Below, piece by piece: positions 1 through 8,479 of a stretch of DNA of 64,000 bases. The DNA is taken from NCBI RefSeq assembly GCF_902499115.1, contig NZ_CABVPN010000034.1, positions 1-64,000 on the forward strand, in the 5' to 3' direction. How positions within the stretch are numbered: position 1 is the stretch's first letter; every line of letters starts with the position of its first letter. The notes beneath the pieces were generated by a model. That model worked only from the letters and a program-made list of their open reading frames with translations, was not told the DNA's origin and did not search any database. The position numbers and the translations under genes are program-made. The DNA is from Burkholderia diffusa. Its GTDB lineage: Bacteria; Pseudomonadota; Gammaproteobacteria; Burkholderiales; Burkholderiaceae.

Positions 1-42
1 ACCCGCCCCGGTCTCCGCAACCCCTTTGTGAAAATATTTTGA

Positions 43-78
43 AAAAGCCCCCGCGCGCTAACGCGCACGGGGGCTTTT
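43..78 (-). terminator. Rho-independent terminator of the GDSL esterase gene
   Basis: Inverted repeat AAAAGCCCCC (43-52) / GGGGGCTTTT (69-78) around a GC-rich inner sequence. Its arms end in an A-tract on one side and a T-tract on the other, so it can work in both directions. It lies 75 bp past the stop of the esterase gene on the minus strand and may also serve a gene left of the window. Confidence 0.7.
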
Positions 79-152
79 GGGGCTCGAGGGACCGAGCGCC
101 GCCCACAATCTCGAGGAAGCCGGTGGTTCGTCGCTCTATATATAAGGCGATG

Positions 153-1418
153 TCACTTGCCGCCGACTGCGGCCCGCAGCCGCTCCATCGGCACTGCATC
201 GGCCATGGCCGTGTAACCCGCGTCACTCGGATGAATGCCGTCGCCACTGTCATACCGGCGCTGCAGCACACTCGGGCGAGCCGGGTCGCGCAGCACCGCG
301 TCGAAGTCCACCACGCCGTCGAACCCGCCGCCGCTCCGGATCCACCGGTTCACCTCGAGTCGGACCGCCTCGCGCCCGGCCGGCAACGCCGCAGGCGTGA
401 GCGTCGCGCCAAAGACCTTCACGCCCTGGTGATGTGCTGCCTCGATCAACCGGCGATAGCCGTCGATCAACGAAGCGGCCGTGACCTGCGTATGCGGGTT
501 GTCGCAATCGAGCCCCGCACGCGGCGGCATCGCCGCAAAGTTGATGTCGTTGATGCCGATCAGCACGATCGCCGCCTTCACCCCTGCACGCGAAAGCGCA
601 TCGCGCTCGAACCGTGACGCCAGCGACGTGCCGTAGCATGCCGAATCGCTCAGCAGCCGATTGCCGCTGATCCCGAGATTCACGACGCCGAGCGAATCCG
701 AACCTGCCGTGGCCAGCCGACGCGCCAGCGCATCCGGCCAACGACGGTTGCGGTTCAGGCTCGAGCGTAGCCCGTCGGTGATCGAGTCCCCGATCGCGGC
801 GACACTCGCCCGCGCGGCGCCCGCCTCGACGGCCAGTTCGGTCACCCACGCATACTGGGTAAAGCGCGTGCGGAATGCGCCGGCGCCCGGATCGTTCACA
901 TGATCGCCCGGCGCCGATACGTAATTGAGCTGGTTCGACACACGGTGCCACACCGTCATCCGCTGGTTTGCCCCCATCCGCAGACTGATTGCATACGGCT
1001 GCCCGGCCGTCACGTCGATCGCCACCGGGTCGCTTTCAAGCTCCTGGCCCGGGGCGAGCGTCACCGACGTCTTGCCGCCGAAGCGGACGGAAGCGCCCGT
1101 CGCGTCGGCAAGCGCCGCGCCGTCACCGGCGCGCGCGAGACTGGCAGCCTCGATCAACAGCGGCGCGCGAGCGTAGGCGTTGCTGATACGAATCCGCGCG
1201 GCATGCCCGGAAACCGTCGGGTAGACGATCTGCCGAACGGTTCGCCCGGCCACGTCGGGCGCGCGGTAGAGCGGCGGCGGCGCAGTCAGGTCGGGAATCG
1301 GCTGCAACGCGGTCGCCCACGCGGCGACCCACCCGGCCGGTGCGGCCGAGACCGCGAGCGGCGACATGAAAACGGACGCGCCCAGCACGGTCGCGACGAA
1401 ACTGCTTCGAAATGACAT
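153..1418 (-). CDS. Secreted SGNH/GDSL-family hydrolase
   Basis: Predicted exported esterase/lipase-like hydrolase of 421 aa. The first 30 residues are a signal peptide (hydrophobic core, AVSAAP cleavage region). Block I of the SGNH family reads GDSIT with the nucleophile Ser at residue 212, block III reads GIND, and block V near the C-terminus reads DGIHPSD, giving the Asp and His of the triad. About 180 residues precede block I and form an N-terminal beta-rich region seen in the larger bacterial members. I chose the ATG at 1418 because AGGA lies 8 nt upstream; an ATG 15 nt earlier has no such site. The substrate cannot be read from the sequence. It is monocistronic and divergent from paaA. 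Confidence 0.8.
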   Translation of the reverse strand: MSFRSSFVATVLGASVFMSPLAVSAAPAGWVAAWATALQPIPDLTAPPPLYRAPDVAGRTVRQIVYPTVSGHAARIRISNAYARAPLLIEAASLARAGDGAALADATGASVRFGGKTSVTLAPGQELESDPVAIDVTAGQPYAISLRMGANQRMTVWHRVSNQLNYVSAPGDHVNDPGAGAFRTRFTQYAWVTELAVEAGAARASVAAIGDSITDGLRSSLNRNRRWPDALARRLATAGSDSLGVVNLGISGNRLLSDSACYGTSLASRFERDALSRAGVKAAIVLIGINDINFAAMPPRAGLDCDNPHTQVTAASLIDGYRRLIEAAHHQGVKVFGATLTPAALPAGREAVRLEVNRWIRSGGGFDGVVDFDAVLRDPARPSVLQRRYDSGDGIHPSDAGYTAMADAVPMERLRAAVGGK

Positions 1419-1554
1419 CGGCGAAATCCTCATCGGAAAGCAGGCATTGTGCCGCAGAAGCCACCCGTCTCACGCGCCACCGCCCTCCCGACCGGCGATC
1501 GCGCCCATCGCCCCACGTTTACCCGAGTCCCGCTGCAAATCCGCAAGAAATTTA

Positions 1555-1582
1555 TTAACCGACCGGTCGGTTGGTTTATACT
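1555..1582 (+). promoter_or_regulatory. paaA promoter with embedded PaaR operator palindrome
   Basis: A perfect 16-bp palindrome AACCGACCGGTCGGTT occupies 1557-1572. It sits between a -35-like TTAACC (1555-1560) and a -10-like TATACT (1577-1582) with a 16-bp spacer, 34 bp before the paaA start codon. Palindromes of the type ACCGACCGGTCGGT are the known operator for TetR-type PaaR in betaproteobacteria, which is released by phenylacetyl-CoA. Its position over the core promoter implies repression by blocking RNA polymerase. A TetR gene that fits PaaR lies at the far end of the cluster (6398-7003). Confidence 0.85.
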
Positions 1583-1615
1583 TCGCACACATTCAACCGG
1601 ACGAGATCCTCCGCC

Positions 1616-2614
1616 ATGTACACGCAATCCCTCGACATCCCCGGCAACGTCGCACCGCTCGACGCCGCAGCCGAGTCGCCCGAGCAGGCGCGGTTCGACG
1701 CGGTCATGGCCGCGGACGGCAAGATCGAACCGCAGGACTGGATGCCCGATGCCTATCGCAAGACGCTGGTCCGCCAGATTTCGCAGCACGCGCACTCGGA
1801 AGTCGTCGGCATGCTGCCGGAAGGCAACTGGATCTCGCGCGCACCGAGCCTGAAGCGCAAGGCGATCCTGCTCGCGAAAGTCCAGGACGAAGCCGGTCAC
1901 GGCCTCTATCTATATAGCGCGGCCGAAACGCTCGGCGTATCGCGCGATTCGCTGATCGACGCGCTGCACGCCGGCAAGGCGAAATACTCGAGCATCTTCA
2001 ACTACCCGACGCCGACCTGGGCCGACGTCGGCGTGATCGGCTGGCTCGTCGACGGCGCCGCGATCATGAATCAGATCCCGCTGTGCCGCTGCACGTACGG
2101 CCCGTATGCGCGCGCGATGATCCGCGTGTGCAAGGAAGAGTCGTTCCACCAGCGCCAGGGCTTCGATGCACTGCTGTCGATGATGAAGGGGACCGACGCG
2201 CAGCGCGCGATGGTCCAGCAGGCGGTGAACCGCTGGTGGTGGCCGGTGCTGATGATGTTCGGCCCGAGCGACGCCGATTCGGTCCACAGCAACCAGTCCG
2301 CGAAATGGGGCATCAAGCGGATCTCGAACGACGACCTGCGGCAGAAGTTCGTCGACGCGACGGTCGATCAGGCGAAGGTGCTCGGCGTGACGCTGCCCGA
2401 CCCTGACCTGAAATGGAACGAGGCGCGCGGCCACTACGACTACGGCGTGATCGACTGGGATGAATTCTGGCGCGTCGTCAACGGCGACGGCCCGTGCAAC
2501 AAGGAACGCCTCGCGACGCGCGTGAAGGCGCACGACGACGGTGCGTGGGTGCGCGAAGCCGCGCTCGCGCACGAAGCAAAGCGCCGCGCCCGCGCCAAGC
2601 AGCAAGCCGCCTGA
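1616..2614 (+). CDS. paaA: 1,2-phenylacetyl-CoA epoxidase subunit PaaA
   Basis: Catalytic alpha subunit (332 aa) of the cytoplasmic multicomponent monooxygenase PaaABCE, which epoxidises the ring of phenylacetyl-CoA in the aerobic hybrid phenylacetate pathway. The diiron ligands of this ferritin-like fold are visible as DEAGH (Glu92, His95) and EESFHQ (Glu175, His178). The protein aligns over its whole length with known PaaA proteins from memory, including YSSIFNYPTPTWADVG-type segments in the middle. The ATG at 1616 was chosen because an upstream in-frame start would lie inside the operator palindrome. It is the first gene of paaABCDE; paaB follows after 36 bp. Confidence 0.95.
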   Translation: MYTQSLDIPGNVAPLDAAAESPEQARFDAVMAADGKIEPQDWMPDAYRKTLVRQISQHAHSEVVGMLPEGNWISRAPSLKRKAILLAKVQDEAGHGLYLYSAAETLGVSRDSLIDALHAGKAKYSSIFNYPTPTWADVGVIGWLVDGAAIMNQIPLCRCTYGPYARAMIRVCKEESFHQRQGFDALLSMMKGTDAQRAMVQQAVNRWWWPVLMMFGPSDADSVHSNQSAKWGIKRISNDDLRQKFVDATVDQAKVLGVTLPDPDLKWNEARGHYDYGVIDWDEFWRVVNGDGPCNKERLATRVKAHDDGAWVREAALAHEAKRRARAKQQAA

Positions 2615-2650
2615 GCGGCAACTATCGAATACAGGATTCAGGAGAGAGTG

Positions 2651-2935
2651 ATGAACAAGGAATGGCCGATCTGGGAAGTGTTCGTACGCAGCAAGCAGGG
2701 CCTCGACCACAAGCATTGCGGCAGCCTGCACGCGGCCGACGCGTCGATGGCGCTGCGCATGGCGCGCGACGTCTACACGCGTCGCCAGGAAGGCGTGAGC
2801 ATCTGGGTGGTGCCGTCGTCGGCGATCACCGCGTCGGATCCGGCCGAGAAGGCCGAGTTGTTCGAACCGGCGGGCGACAAGATCTACCGTCACCCGACGT
2901 TCTACACGCTGCCCGACGAAGTCAACCACATGTAA
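2651..2935 (+). CDS. paaB: 1,2-phenylacetyl-CoA epoxidase subunit PaaB
   Basis: Small subunit (94 aa) of the phenylacetyl-CoA epoxidase complex; known members of the family bridge PaaAC heterodimers. The N-terminus WPIWEVFVRSKQGL and the GSLHAADA segment are typical. The start follows a strong GGAGAG site at 2641-2646; a GTG directly before the ATG could also initiate. It lies 36 bp after paaA and 10 bp before paaC, so it is clearly co-transcribed. Confidence 0.95.
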   Translation: MNKEWPIWEVFVRSKQGLDHKHCGSLHAADASMALRMARDVYTRRQEGVSIWVVPSSAITASDPAEKAELFEPAGDKIYRHPTFYTLPDEVNHM

Positions 2936-2945
2936 CGCCCGCGCC

Positions 2946-3749
2946 ATGACGATCACGCCCGAACACCTCTCCTACGTGCTGCGCCTCGCGGACAACGCGC
3001 TGATCCTCGGTCAGCGCAACGCCGAATGGTGCGGCCACGGCCCGATCCTCGAGGAAGACATCGCGCTCACCAACATGAGCCTCGACCTCATCGGCCAGGC
3101 CCGCATGCTGTATACGCACGCAGCCGACCTCGACCGCCAACTGAACGGCGCGGCGAAGACGGAAGACGACTACGCGTACTTCCGTACCGAGCGCGAGTTC
3201 GCGAACTTCACGCTCGCCGAGCTGCCGCACTACGGCCCGATCGCCGGCACCGCGCACGCCGACAAAGACTATGCGGTGACCATCGTGCGCAATTTCCTCT
3301 ACGCGACGCTGATGCTGCACGTGTGGACGGCGCTCGAAACGTCGACGGACGCGCAACTCGCCGCGATCGCCGCGAAATCGGTGAAGGAAACCCGCTATCA
3401 CGTGCAGCATGCCCGCGAATGGCTGCTGCGCCTCGGCGACGGCACCGACGAATCGCATCGCCGCGCGCAGGCCGCGCTCGACTACCTGATTCCGTACACG
3501 CGCGAATTCTTCGCCGCCGACGCGGTCGACGACGCGATCGCCGCATCCGGCATCGGCCCGGCAGCGGCCACGCTCGAAGCCGCATGGCGCGCGGACGTGG
3601 ACGATGCGCTCGCGGAAGCGACGCTCACCCTGCCCGCGCCCGTGCAGCATGTGACGACCGGCAAGCAGGGCGAGCACTCGGAGCACATGGGCTACCTGCT
3701 CGCGGAAATGCAGAGCCTCGCGCGCCAGCACCCCGGCGCGACCTGGTAA
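2946..3749 (+). CDS. paaC: 1,2-phenylacetyl-CoA epoxidase subunit PaaC
   Basis: Structural beta subunit (267 aa) that pairs with PaaA. It has the same ferritin-like helical fold, but the diiron site is incomplete in this family. Features in order are the YVLRLADNALILGQR N-terminus, the EDIALTNMSLDLIGQAR helix, the ETRYHVQHA helix and the C-terminal TTGKQGEHSEHMGYLL segment, all typical of PaaC. It starts 10 bp after paaB and is followed after 25 bp by paaD. Confidence 0.95.
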   Translation: MTITPEHLSYVLRLADNALILGQRNAEWCGHGPILEEDIALTNMSLDLIGQARMLYTHAADLDRQLNGAAKTEDDYAYFRTEREFANFTLAELPHYGPIAGTAHADKDYAVTIVRNFLYATLMLHVWTALETSTDAQLAAIAAKSVKETRYHVQHAREWLLRLGDGTDESHRRAQAALDYLIPYTREFFAADAVDDAIAASGIGPAAATLEAAWRADVDDALAEATLTLPAPVQHVTTGKQGEHSEHMGYLLAEMQSLARQHPGATW

Positions 3750-3774
3750 CCGGCCGACCCAACGGAGCCCGACG

Positions 3775-4338
3775 ATGTCCGTCCAGACTGCCGCCCCCGC
3801 CGACGCCGCACCCGCCGCGCACCGCAACGATCCGTTGCTCGCGCGCGCGTGGGACGTGCTCGAAGCCGTGCCCGATCCCGAGATTCCAGTCGTGTCGATC
3901 CGTGAGCTCGGCATCCTGCGCGACGTCCGTCGCGCAGACGACGGCCTGCTCGAAGTCGTGATCACGCCGACCTACTCCGGCTGTCCGGCGATGTCGCAGA
4001 TCGCCGAGGACATCGCCGCGGCGATGCACGCCGCCGACCTGCCGCCGCACCGGATCGAGACGGTGCTCGCGCCCGCATGGACGACCGACTGGATCACGCA
4101 GGAAGCGCGCGACAAGCTGCGCGCGTACGGCATCGCGCCGCCCGTCGGCCAGTGCGCCGGCGCCGCGCCGCGGGAAAACGTCGTGCGTTTCGTGCCGCGC
4201 CCCGTCGCGGCGCCCGTCTGCCCGCGCTGCGGTTCCGCCCGCACCGAGCGTCTCGCGCAATTCGCGTCCACGGCCTGCAAGGCGTTGTATCGCTGTGTCG
4301 ACTGCCGCGAACCCTTCGACTACTTCAAACCTTATTGA
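3775..4338 (+). CDS. paaD: PaaD, phenylacetate epoxidase maturation factor
   Basis: 187 aa. The N-terminal half is a DUF59/MIP18 domain (VPDPEIPVVSIRELGILR, then TPTYSGCPAM), the family linked to Fe-S cluster assembly. The C-terminus is a Zn-ribbon-like pair CPRC (Cys149, Cys152) and CVDC (about residue 178). PaaD is required for epoxidase activity but is not a subunit of it; a role in building the PaaE or PaaA metal centre is the accepted view. Only two bases separate its stop codon from the paaE ATG. Confidence 0.92.
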   Translation: MSVQTAAPADAAPAAHRNDPLLARAWDVLEAVPDPEIPVVSIRELGILRDVRRADDGLLEVVITPTYSGCPAMSQIAEDIAAAMHAADLPPHRIETVLAPAWTTDWITQEARDKLRAYGIAPPVGQCAGAAPRENVVRFVPRPVAAPVCPRCGSARTERLAQFASTACKALYRCVDCREPFDYFKPY

Positions 4339-4340
4339 TC

Positions 4341-5429
4341 ATGGCGACCCCGCAATTTCACCCGCTGCGTATCCGCGATGTGCGCCCCGAGACCGCCGAC
4401 GCCGTTACCGTCTCCTTCGACGTGCCGCCCGAATTGCGCGACGCGTACCGCTTCACGCAGGGCCAGTTCGTCACGCTGAAGACTCACATCGACGGCGAGG
4501 AAACGCGCCGCTCGTACTCGATCTGCGTCGGTACGACGGACTACGACCGTGACGGCGAGCTGCGCATCGGCATCAAGCGCGTGCGCGGCGGCCGGTTTTC
4601 GAACTTCGCGTTCGACACGCTGAAGCCCGGCCACACGATCGACGTGATGACACCGGACGGTCGCTTCTTCACGCACCTGAACGCCGACCACGGCAAACAG
4701 TACGTCGCGTTCTCCGGCGGATCGGGCATCACGCCGGTGCTCGCGATCGTGAAGACGACGCTCGAGCTCGAGCCGCGCAGCACGTTCACGCTGATCTACG
4801 GCAACCGCAGCGTCGACGCCATCATGTTCGCCGAGGAGCTCGAGGACCTGAAGAACCGCTACATGAACCGCTTCGTCCTGTACCACGTGCTGTCGGACGA
4901 CCAGCAGGACGTCGAGCTGTTCAACGGCGTGCTCGACCAGGCGAAATGCGCGGAATTCCTTGCCACGCTGACGCCGGCCGACGCGATCGACGAAGCGTTC
5001 ATCTGCGGCCCGGCGCCGATGATGGACGCGGCCGAAGCCGCGCTGAAGGCAGCCGGCGTGCCGCCGGCGAAGGTACATGTCGAACGCTTCGGCACGCCGC
5101 TGCCGCAAGCCGGCGCGCCCGTCGTCGAGATCACCGATCAGACGCCGGCCGCCGATCTCGAAATCGTGCTCGACGGCAAGAAGCGCAAGCTGCGCCTGCC
5201 GTACGAGGGCGTGAGCCTGCTCGACGTCGGCCTGCGCGCGGGCCTCGCGCTGCCATATGCGTGCAAGGGCGGCGTGTGCTGCACGTGCCGCGCGAAGGTG
5301 GTCGAAGGCGAAGTCCGGATGGAGAAGAACTACACGCTCGAGGAACATGAAGTGAAGGACGGCTTCGTGCTCACGTGCCAGTGCCATCCGATCAGCGACA
5401 AGGTCGTCGTGAGCTTCGACGAGCGTTGA
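4341..5429 (+). CDS. paaE: Phenylacetyl-CoA epoxidase reductase PaaE
   Basis: 362-aa NAD(P)H-dependent reductase that passes electrons to PaaA. The N-terminal ferredoxin-reductase domain holds the FAD motif RRSYSIC and the nucleotide-binding GGSGITPV. The C-terminal plant-type 2Fe-2S ferredoxin domain has ligands Cys308, Cys313, Cys316 and Cys346 (ACKGGVCCTC and LTCQC). The start is the ATG directly after the paaD stop. This is the last gene of the paa operon and is followed by a GC-rich terminator. Confidence 0.95.
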   Translation: MATPQFHPLRIRDVRPETADAVTVSFDVPPELRDAYRFTQGQFVTLKTHIDGEETRRSYSICVGTTDYDRDGELRIGIKRVRGGRFSNFAFDTLKPGHTIDVMTPDGRFFTHLNADHGKQYVAFSGGSGITPVLAIVKTTLELEPRSTFTLIYGNRSVDAIMFAEELEDLKNRYMNRFVLYHVLSDDQQDVELFNGVLDQAKCAEFLATLTPADAIDEAFICGPAPMMDAAEAALKAAGVPPAKVHVERFGTPLPQAGAPVVEITDQTPAADLEIVLDGKKRKLRLPYEGVSLLDVGLRAGLALPYACKGGVCCTCRAKVVEGEVRMEKNYTLEEHEVKDGFVLTCQCHPISDKVVVSFDER

Positions 5430-5492
5430 GTGGTGTCGCACCGGCGCGGCGCGCCGGTTTCTCGTCGTCACACATCTCGCTTACACTAGGGG

Positions 5493-5543
5493 CCGCCGGC
5501 CGGCTGGACGTCGCAACGTCCGCCCGGCCGGCGGTTTTCTTTT
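5493..5543 (+). terminator. Terminator of the paaABCDE operon
   Basis: Long hairpin: outer arms CCGCCGGCCGG (5493-5503) and CCGGCCGGCGG (5524-5534), inner arms GGACGT (5506-5511) and ACGTCC (5516-5521), followed by TTTTCTTTT. It separates the paa operon from the DUF1835-paaR pair, which therefore probably has its own promoter or depends on readthrough. Confidence 0.85.
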
Positions 5544-5558
5544 GTTGATGACAGGCCG

Positions 5559-6374
5559 ATGAGTACCATTCACGTGATTCAGGGCGGCACCGCCGCCGCG
5601 TCGCTGCGCGAGGCGCTCGCGCAAGCCGGACGCGACGAGCGCGTCGTCGGATTGCTCGACGATCTCGCGGTCGGGCCGCTGAAGGGCGCCGACGAGACGC
5701 CCGACACGCGCGCCGCCTTCTGGCAGCGCGTGCTCGGCGACCAGATTCCCGACTGGAATGCGGAGATCGAAGGTGAATTCACCCGCCTCGACCAGCTCGC
5801 GATGGATACGGACCAGGTAGTCGTCTGGCACGCACCGAGCGTCGGCGACAAGCTGCTGTTGCGCCGCGTCGCCTATCACCTGCGCAACGCGCCGCAGCGG
5901 CTGAACGAGGTGCGGTTGTCGGCCGCGGACCTCGACGCCCCGCAGCGCGCGGCGCTGACCCGCACCGACCAGGCCTGCTCGACCGGGATGTTCTCGCCCG
6001 CGGCACTCGCTCGCAAACGGCCGGTGGCCGCGCCGATCTCGGTACTGCGCATCGGTCGCCTCGCGCTCGAATGGCAAGAGGCGAAGCACCTGAATGCCGA
6101 GCTGCGCTACTGGGTCAGCAACACGATCGAGAGCGGCCATTACGCGGACCTCGACGCGCTGATCGTCGCGCACGCGGAACCCGGCTGGCTGCCCGCGCGA
6201 CGTGTCGTCGGCGACATCATGGCCAACGCCGACCGCGGCGGGCTGTTCGTCAGCGATTCGATCGCCTGGTGGCGCTGCCGCGAACTCGCGGCTGCCGGCC
6301 GGCTCGAGCTGCAGGACGACGCGCCGGCCGCCCTTTCTTCCACGCAGGTGCGCGCGGCAGCCGCGCCTCGCTAA
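5559..6374 (+). CDS. DUF1835 domain-containing protein
   Basis: 271 aa, cytoplasmic, no signal peptide or membrane segment. The N-terminus (IHVIQGGTAAASLREAL, DDLAVGPL) matches the DUF1835 family as I know it; the C-terminal half resembles DUF3658. Function is unknown. It starts 16 bp after the paa terminator hairpin and ends 23 bp before paaR, so it may be co-transcribed with the regulator. Nothing in the sequence ties it to the phenylacetate reactions. Confidence 0.75.
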   Translation: MSTIHVIQGGTAAASLREALAQAGRDERVVGLLDDLAVGPLKGADETPDTRAAFWQRVLGDQIPDWNAEIEGEFTRLDQLAMDTDQVVVWHAPSVGDKLLLRRVAYHLRNAPQRLNEVRLSAADLDAPQRAALTRTDQACSTGMFSPAALARKRPVAAPISVLRIGRLALEWQEAKHLNAELRYWVSNTIESGHYADLDALIVAHAEPGWLPARRVVGDIMANADRGGLFVSDSIAWWRCRELAAAGRLELQDDAPAALSSTQVRAAAAPR

Positions 6375-6397
6375 CGCTACAACTTTCGCATTCGACC

Positions 6398-7003
6398 ATG
6401 GCCCGTACCCGAGCGCCCGACCACGAATCCCAGCGCGAGCAGATCCTCGATCTCGCCGCCGAGAAATTCGCGCAAACGAGCTATCCGAGCACGTCGATGT
6501 CCGATCTCGCGACCGCGAGCGGCACGTCGAAGGCACGTCTCTATCACTATTACGAGAGCAAGGAAGCGATCCTGTTCGACCTGCTCGACCGCTACACGAA
6601 GCGGTTGATGCTGATCATCGCCGAGGTGGAAGGCGCGAGCCAGCGGCGCGGCCTCAGCGAGCGCGACGCGTTCGCCGAGCTGGTGCGCGCGTTCCTCGCC
6701 GAGTACGAGACGTCGCACAGCCGCCATGTCGCGCTGCTCAACGACGTGAAGTATCTCGAGGACGCGCAGCGCGAAATCGTGCTCGACCGGCAGCGCGACA
6801 TCGTCGCGGCATTCGCGCGTCAGCTCGCGCGCGCCTACCCGGACCGGATCTCGAAGGAAAACCAGACGTCGGTCACGATGATGGTGTTCGGGATGATCAA
6901 CTGGACGTTCACGTGGCTCAAGCCGGGTGGCCGCCTCGGCTACCGCGACTTCGCCGAACAGGTGATCGACCTGATGGAACGCGGGCTGTCGCCCGGCGCG
7001 TGA
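6398..7003 (+). CDS. paaR: TetR/AcrR-family repressor PaaR
   Basis: 201 aa. The N-terminal helix-turn-helix runs from about residue 15 to 58 (REQILDLAAEKFAQ, STSMSDLA, SKARLYHYYESKEAI), and the C-terminal part is a ligand-binding domain. In betaproteobacteria a TetR protein of this kind represses paa genes and is induced by phenylacetyl-CoA. The 16-bp palindrome in the paaA promoter supports that role here. No second copy of the palindrome was seen in front of this gene, so autoregulation is not indicated. The assignment rests on location and operator rather than on a unique motif. Confidence 0.85.
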   Translation: MARTRAPDHESQREQILDLAAEKFAQTSYPSTSMSDLATASGTSKARLYHYYESKEAILFDLLDRYTKRLMLIIAEVEGASQRRGLSERDAFAELVRAFLAEYETSHSRHVALLNDVKYLEDAQREIVLDRQRDIVAAFARQLARAYPDRISKENQTSVTMMVFGMINWTFTWLKPGGRLGYRDFAEQVIDLMERGLSPGA

Positions 7004-7181
7004 TTGCCGCGCAGCAGCATGCGTTGCGCGGCGGGCACACTGCGACAGGCCGCCGCGCATTTCATGTGATGAATTTTAAATCCGTTAAAAATCAAATAGA
7101 TAGAGAATGAACTAAGCGGATTTAGAATTCCCCCTCAGCACAAATAACGTCAAATACGGGTTTTCCCCAACCCCGCTCAGG

Positions 7182-7187
7182 TAAAAT
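7182..7187 (+). promoter_or_regulatory. Probable -10 box of the GNAT gene
   Basis: TAAAAT at 7182-7187 lies 50 bp before the ATG at 7238, in an AT-rich stretch (about 7075-7190) unlike the surrounding DNA. No convincing -35 hexamer is visible at 16-18 bp. Confidence 0.35.
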
Positions 7188-7237
7188 GCGCTGCATTGCA
7201 CAAGTTGCTCGTGCAGCTACACACTGAGGAACCCACG

Positions 7238-7885
7238 ATGAACACGCAACTCGACCGCCGTGCCGATGCAGTCGGCCACGCCGGTACTGCGCCGGTTCTC
7301 GTCAGGGAACTGGCTTCCAAAGACCGTGAGCAAATGCTCACCCACTTTCTCTCGCTCAACGAAGAGGACCGCCTGCTGCGCTTCGGCCAGATGGTGCCCG
7401 ACCATGTGATCGAGAACTATGTCCGTACGATCGACTTCGGTCGCGACACGGTGTTCGGCGTGTTCGACCATGCGCTCGAGCTGATCGGGGTCGGCCACCT
7501 GGCGTATCTGCCCGCCGAAGGCGACAAGCGTACGGCCGAATTCGGCGTGTCGGTGCTCGAAAGCGCCCGCGGCTGCGGTGTCGGCTCGAAACTGTTCGAG
7601 CGCGCGGCGATCCGCAGCCGCAACACCCGCGTGACGATGCTGTACATGCATTGCCTGTCGCGCAACGCGACGATGATGCACATCGCGAAGAAGTCCGGGA
7701 TGCGCATCGAGTACGCTTACGGCGAGGCCGATGCGTACCTGTCGCTGCCACCGGCCGACCACTCGACGATCCTCGCCGAGATGCTGCAGGAGCAGGCCGC
7801 GGTATTCGACTACGCGCTCAAGCGCCAGGCGCACCGCACGTCGAAGTTCATCGAATCGCTGATGCCCGCCGCGCTGACGGCATGA
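7238..7885 (+). CDS. GNAT-family N-acetyltransferase
   Basis: 215 aa. The acetyl-CoA-binding motif A of the GNAT fold is present as RGCGVGSKLFERA at about residues 109-121, preceded by the beta-strand FGVSVLE. The N-terminus (VRELASKDREQMLTHFLSLNEEDRLLRFG) matches a proteobacterial GNAT group of unknown substrate. The ATG at 7238 follows GAGGA; an in-frame ATG 42 nt earlier has no ribosome site. Monocistronic. A weak GC hairpin with a T-rich tail at 7896-7930 may terminate it. Confidence 0.8.
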   Translation: MNTQLDRRADAVGHAGTAPVLVRELASKDREQMLTHFLSLNEEDRLLRFGQMVPDHVIENYVRTIDFGRDTVFGVFDHALELIGVGHLAYLPAEGDKRTAEFGVSVLESARGCGVGSKLFERAAIRSRNTRVTMLYMHCLSRNATMMHIAKKSGMRIEYAYGEADAYLSLPPADHSTILAEMLQEQAAVFDYALKRQAHRTSKFIESLMPAALTA

Positions 7886-7954
7886 CATCGGCCGACCGGG
7901 CTGCCTTGCGGGGCGCCCGGCTCAGCCTTCTTTCTCCCCTTCCCGCACCGCGCT

Positions 7955-8479
7955 CTAGCGCACCGACCGGATCGGCAACGCCGTCGTCTCCTTGAAGCAC
8001 TCGAGCGAGAAGCTCGTCTTCACGTCGATCACCGACGGATGGTGCAGCAAATGCTCCTGCACGAAGCGGGAGAAGTGCGCCATGTCCTCGACCTGCACCC
8101 GCAGCAGGTAATCCATGTCGCCCGTCATCGCATGGCACGCCACCACTTCCGGCCAGGTCTGCACGGCCGCGCGGAACAGTTCCGCGTGGGTCGCGCCCGC
8201 GCGCGCCGACGTCTCGTCGGCACGGGCCGGCGCCAGGCCGCCGCGCTTCTCGAGCCGCACGCTCACGTATGCGAGCAGGTCGAGCCCCAGCTTCTGCGGA
8301 TCGAGCAACGCGACGTAGCCGGTGATCACACCGATCTCCTCGAGCCGCCGGATCCGTCGCAGGCACGGGCTCGGCGACAGGTTCACGCGCTCGGCGATCT
8401 CCTGGTTCGACAAGCGGCCGTTCTCCTGAAGAATCGCGAGAATCCGCCGGTCGATGGCATCCAATTCGGCTTGCGCCAT
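7955..8479 (-). CDS. Lrp/AsnC-family regulator beside hpd
   Basis: 174 aa. The N-terminal winged helix-turn-helix is clear (LDAIDRRILAILQENGRLSN, SPSPCLRRIRRLEE) and the C-terminal RAM/effector-binding domain includes VTGDMDYLLRV-like residues (CHAMTGDMDYLLRV). Compared with standard Lrp proteins of about 155 aa, there is an Ala/Arg-rich insertion of about 15 residues after SVRLEKRG. It is divergent from hpd across a 211-bp gap, which suggests that it controls tyrosine degradation; this is inference from position. Confidence 0.85.
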   Translation of the reverse strand: MAQAELDAIDRRILAILQENGRLSNQEIAERVNLSPSPCLRRIRRLEEIGVITGYVALLDPQKLGLDLLAYVSVRLEKRGGLAPARADETSARAGATHAELFRAAVQTWPEVVACHAMTGDMDYLLRVQVEDMAHFSRFVQEHLLHHPSVIDVKTSFSLECFKETTALPIRSVR

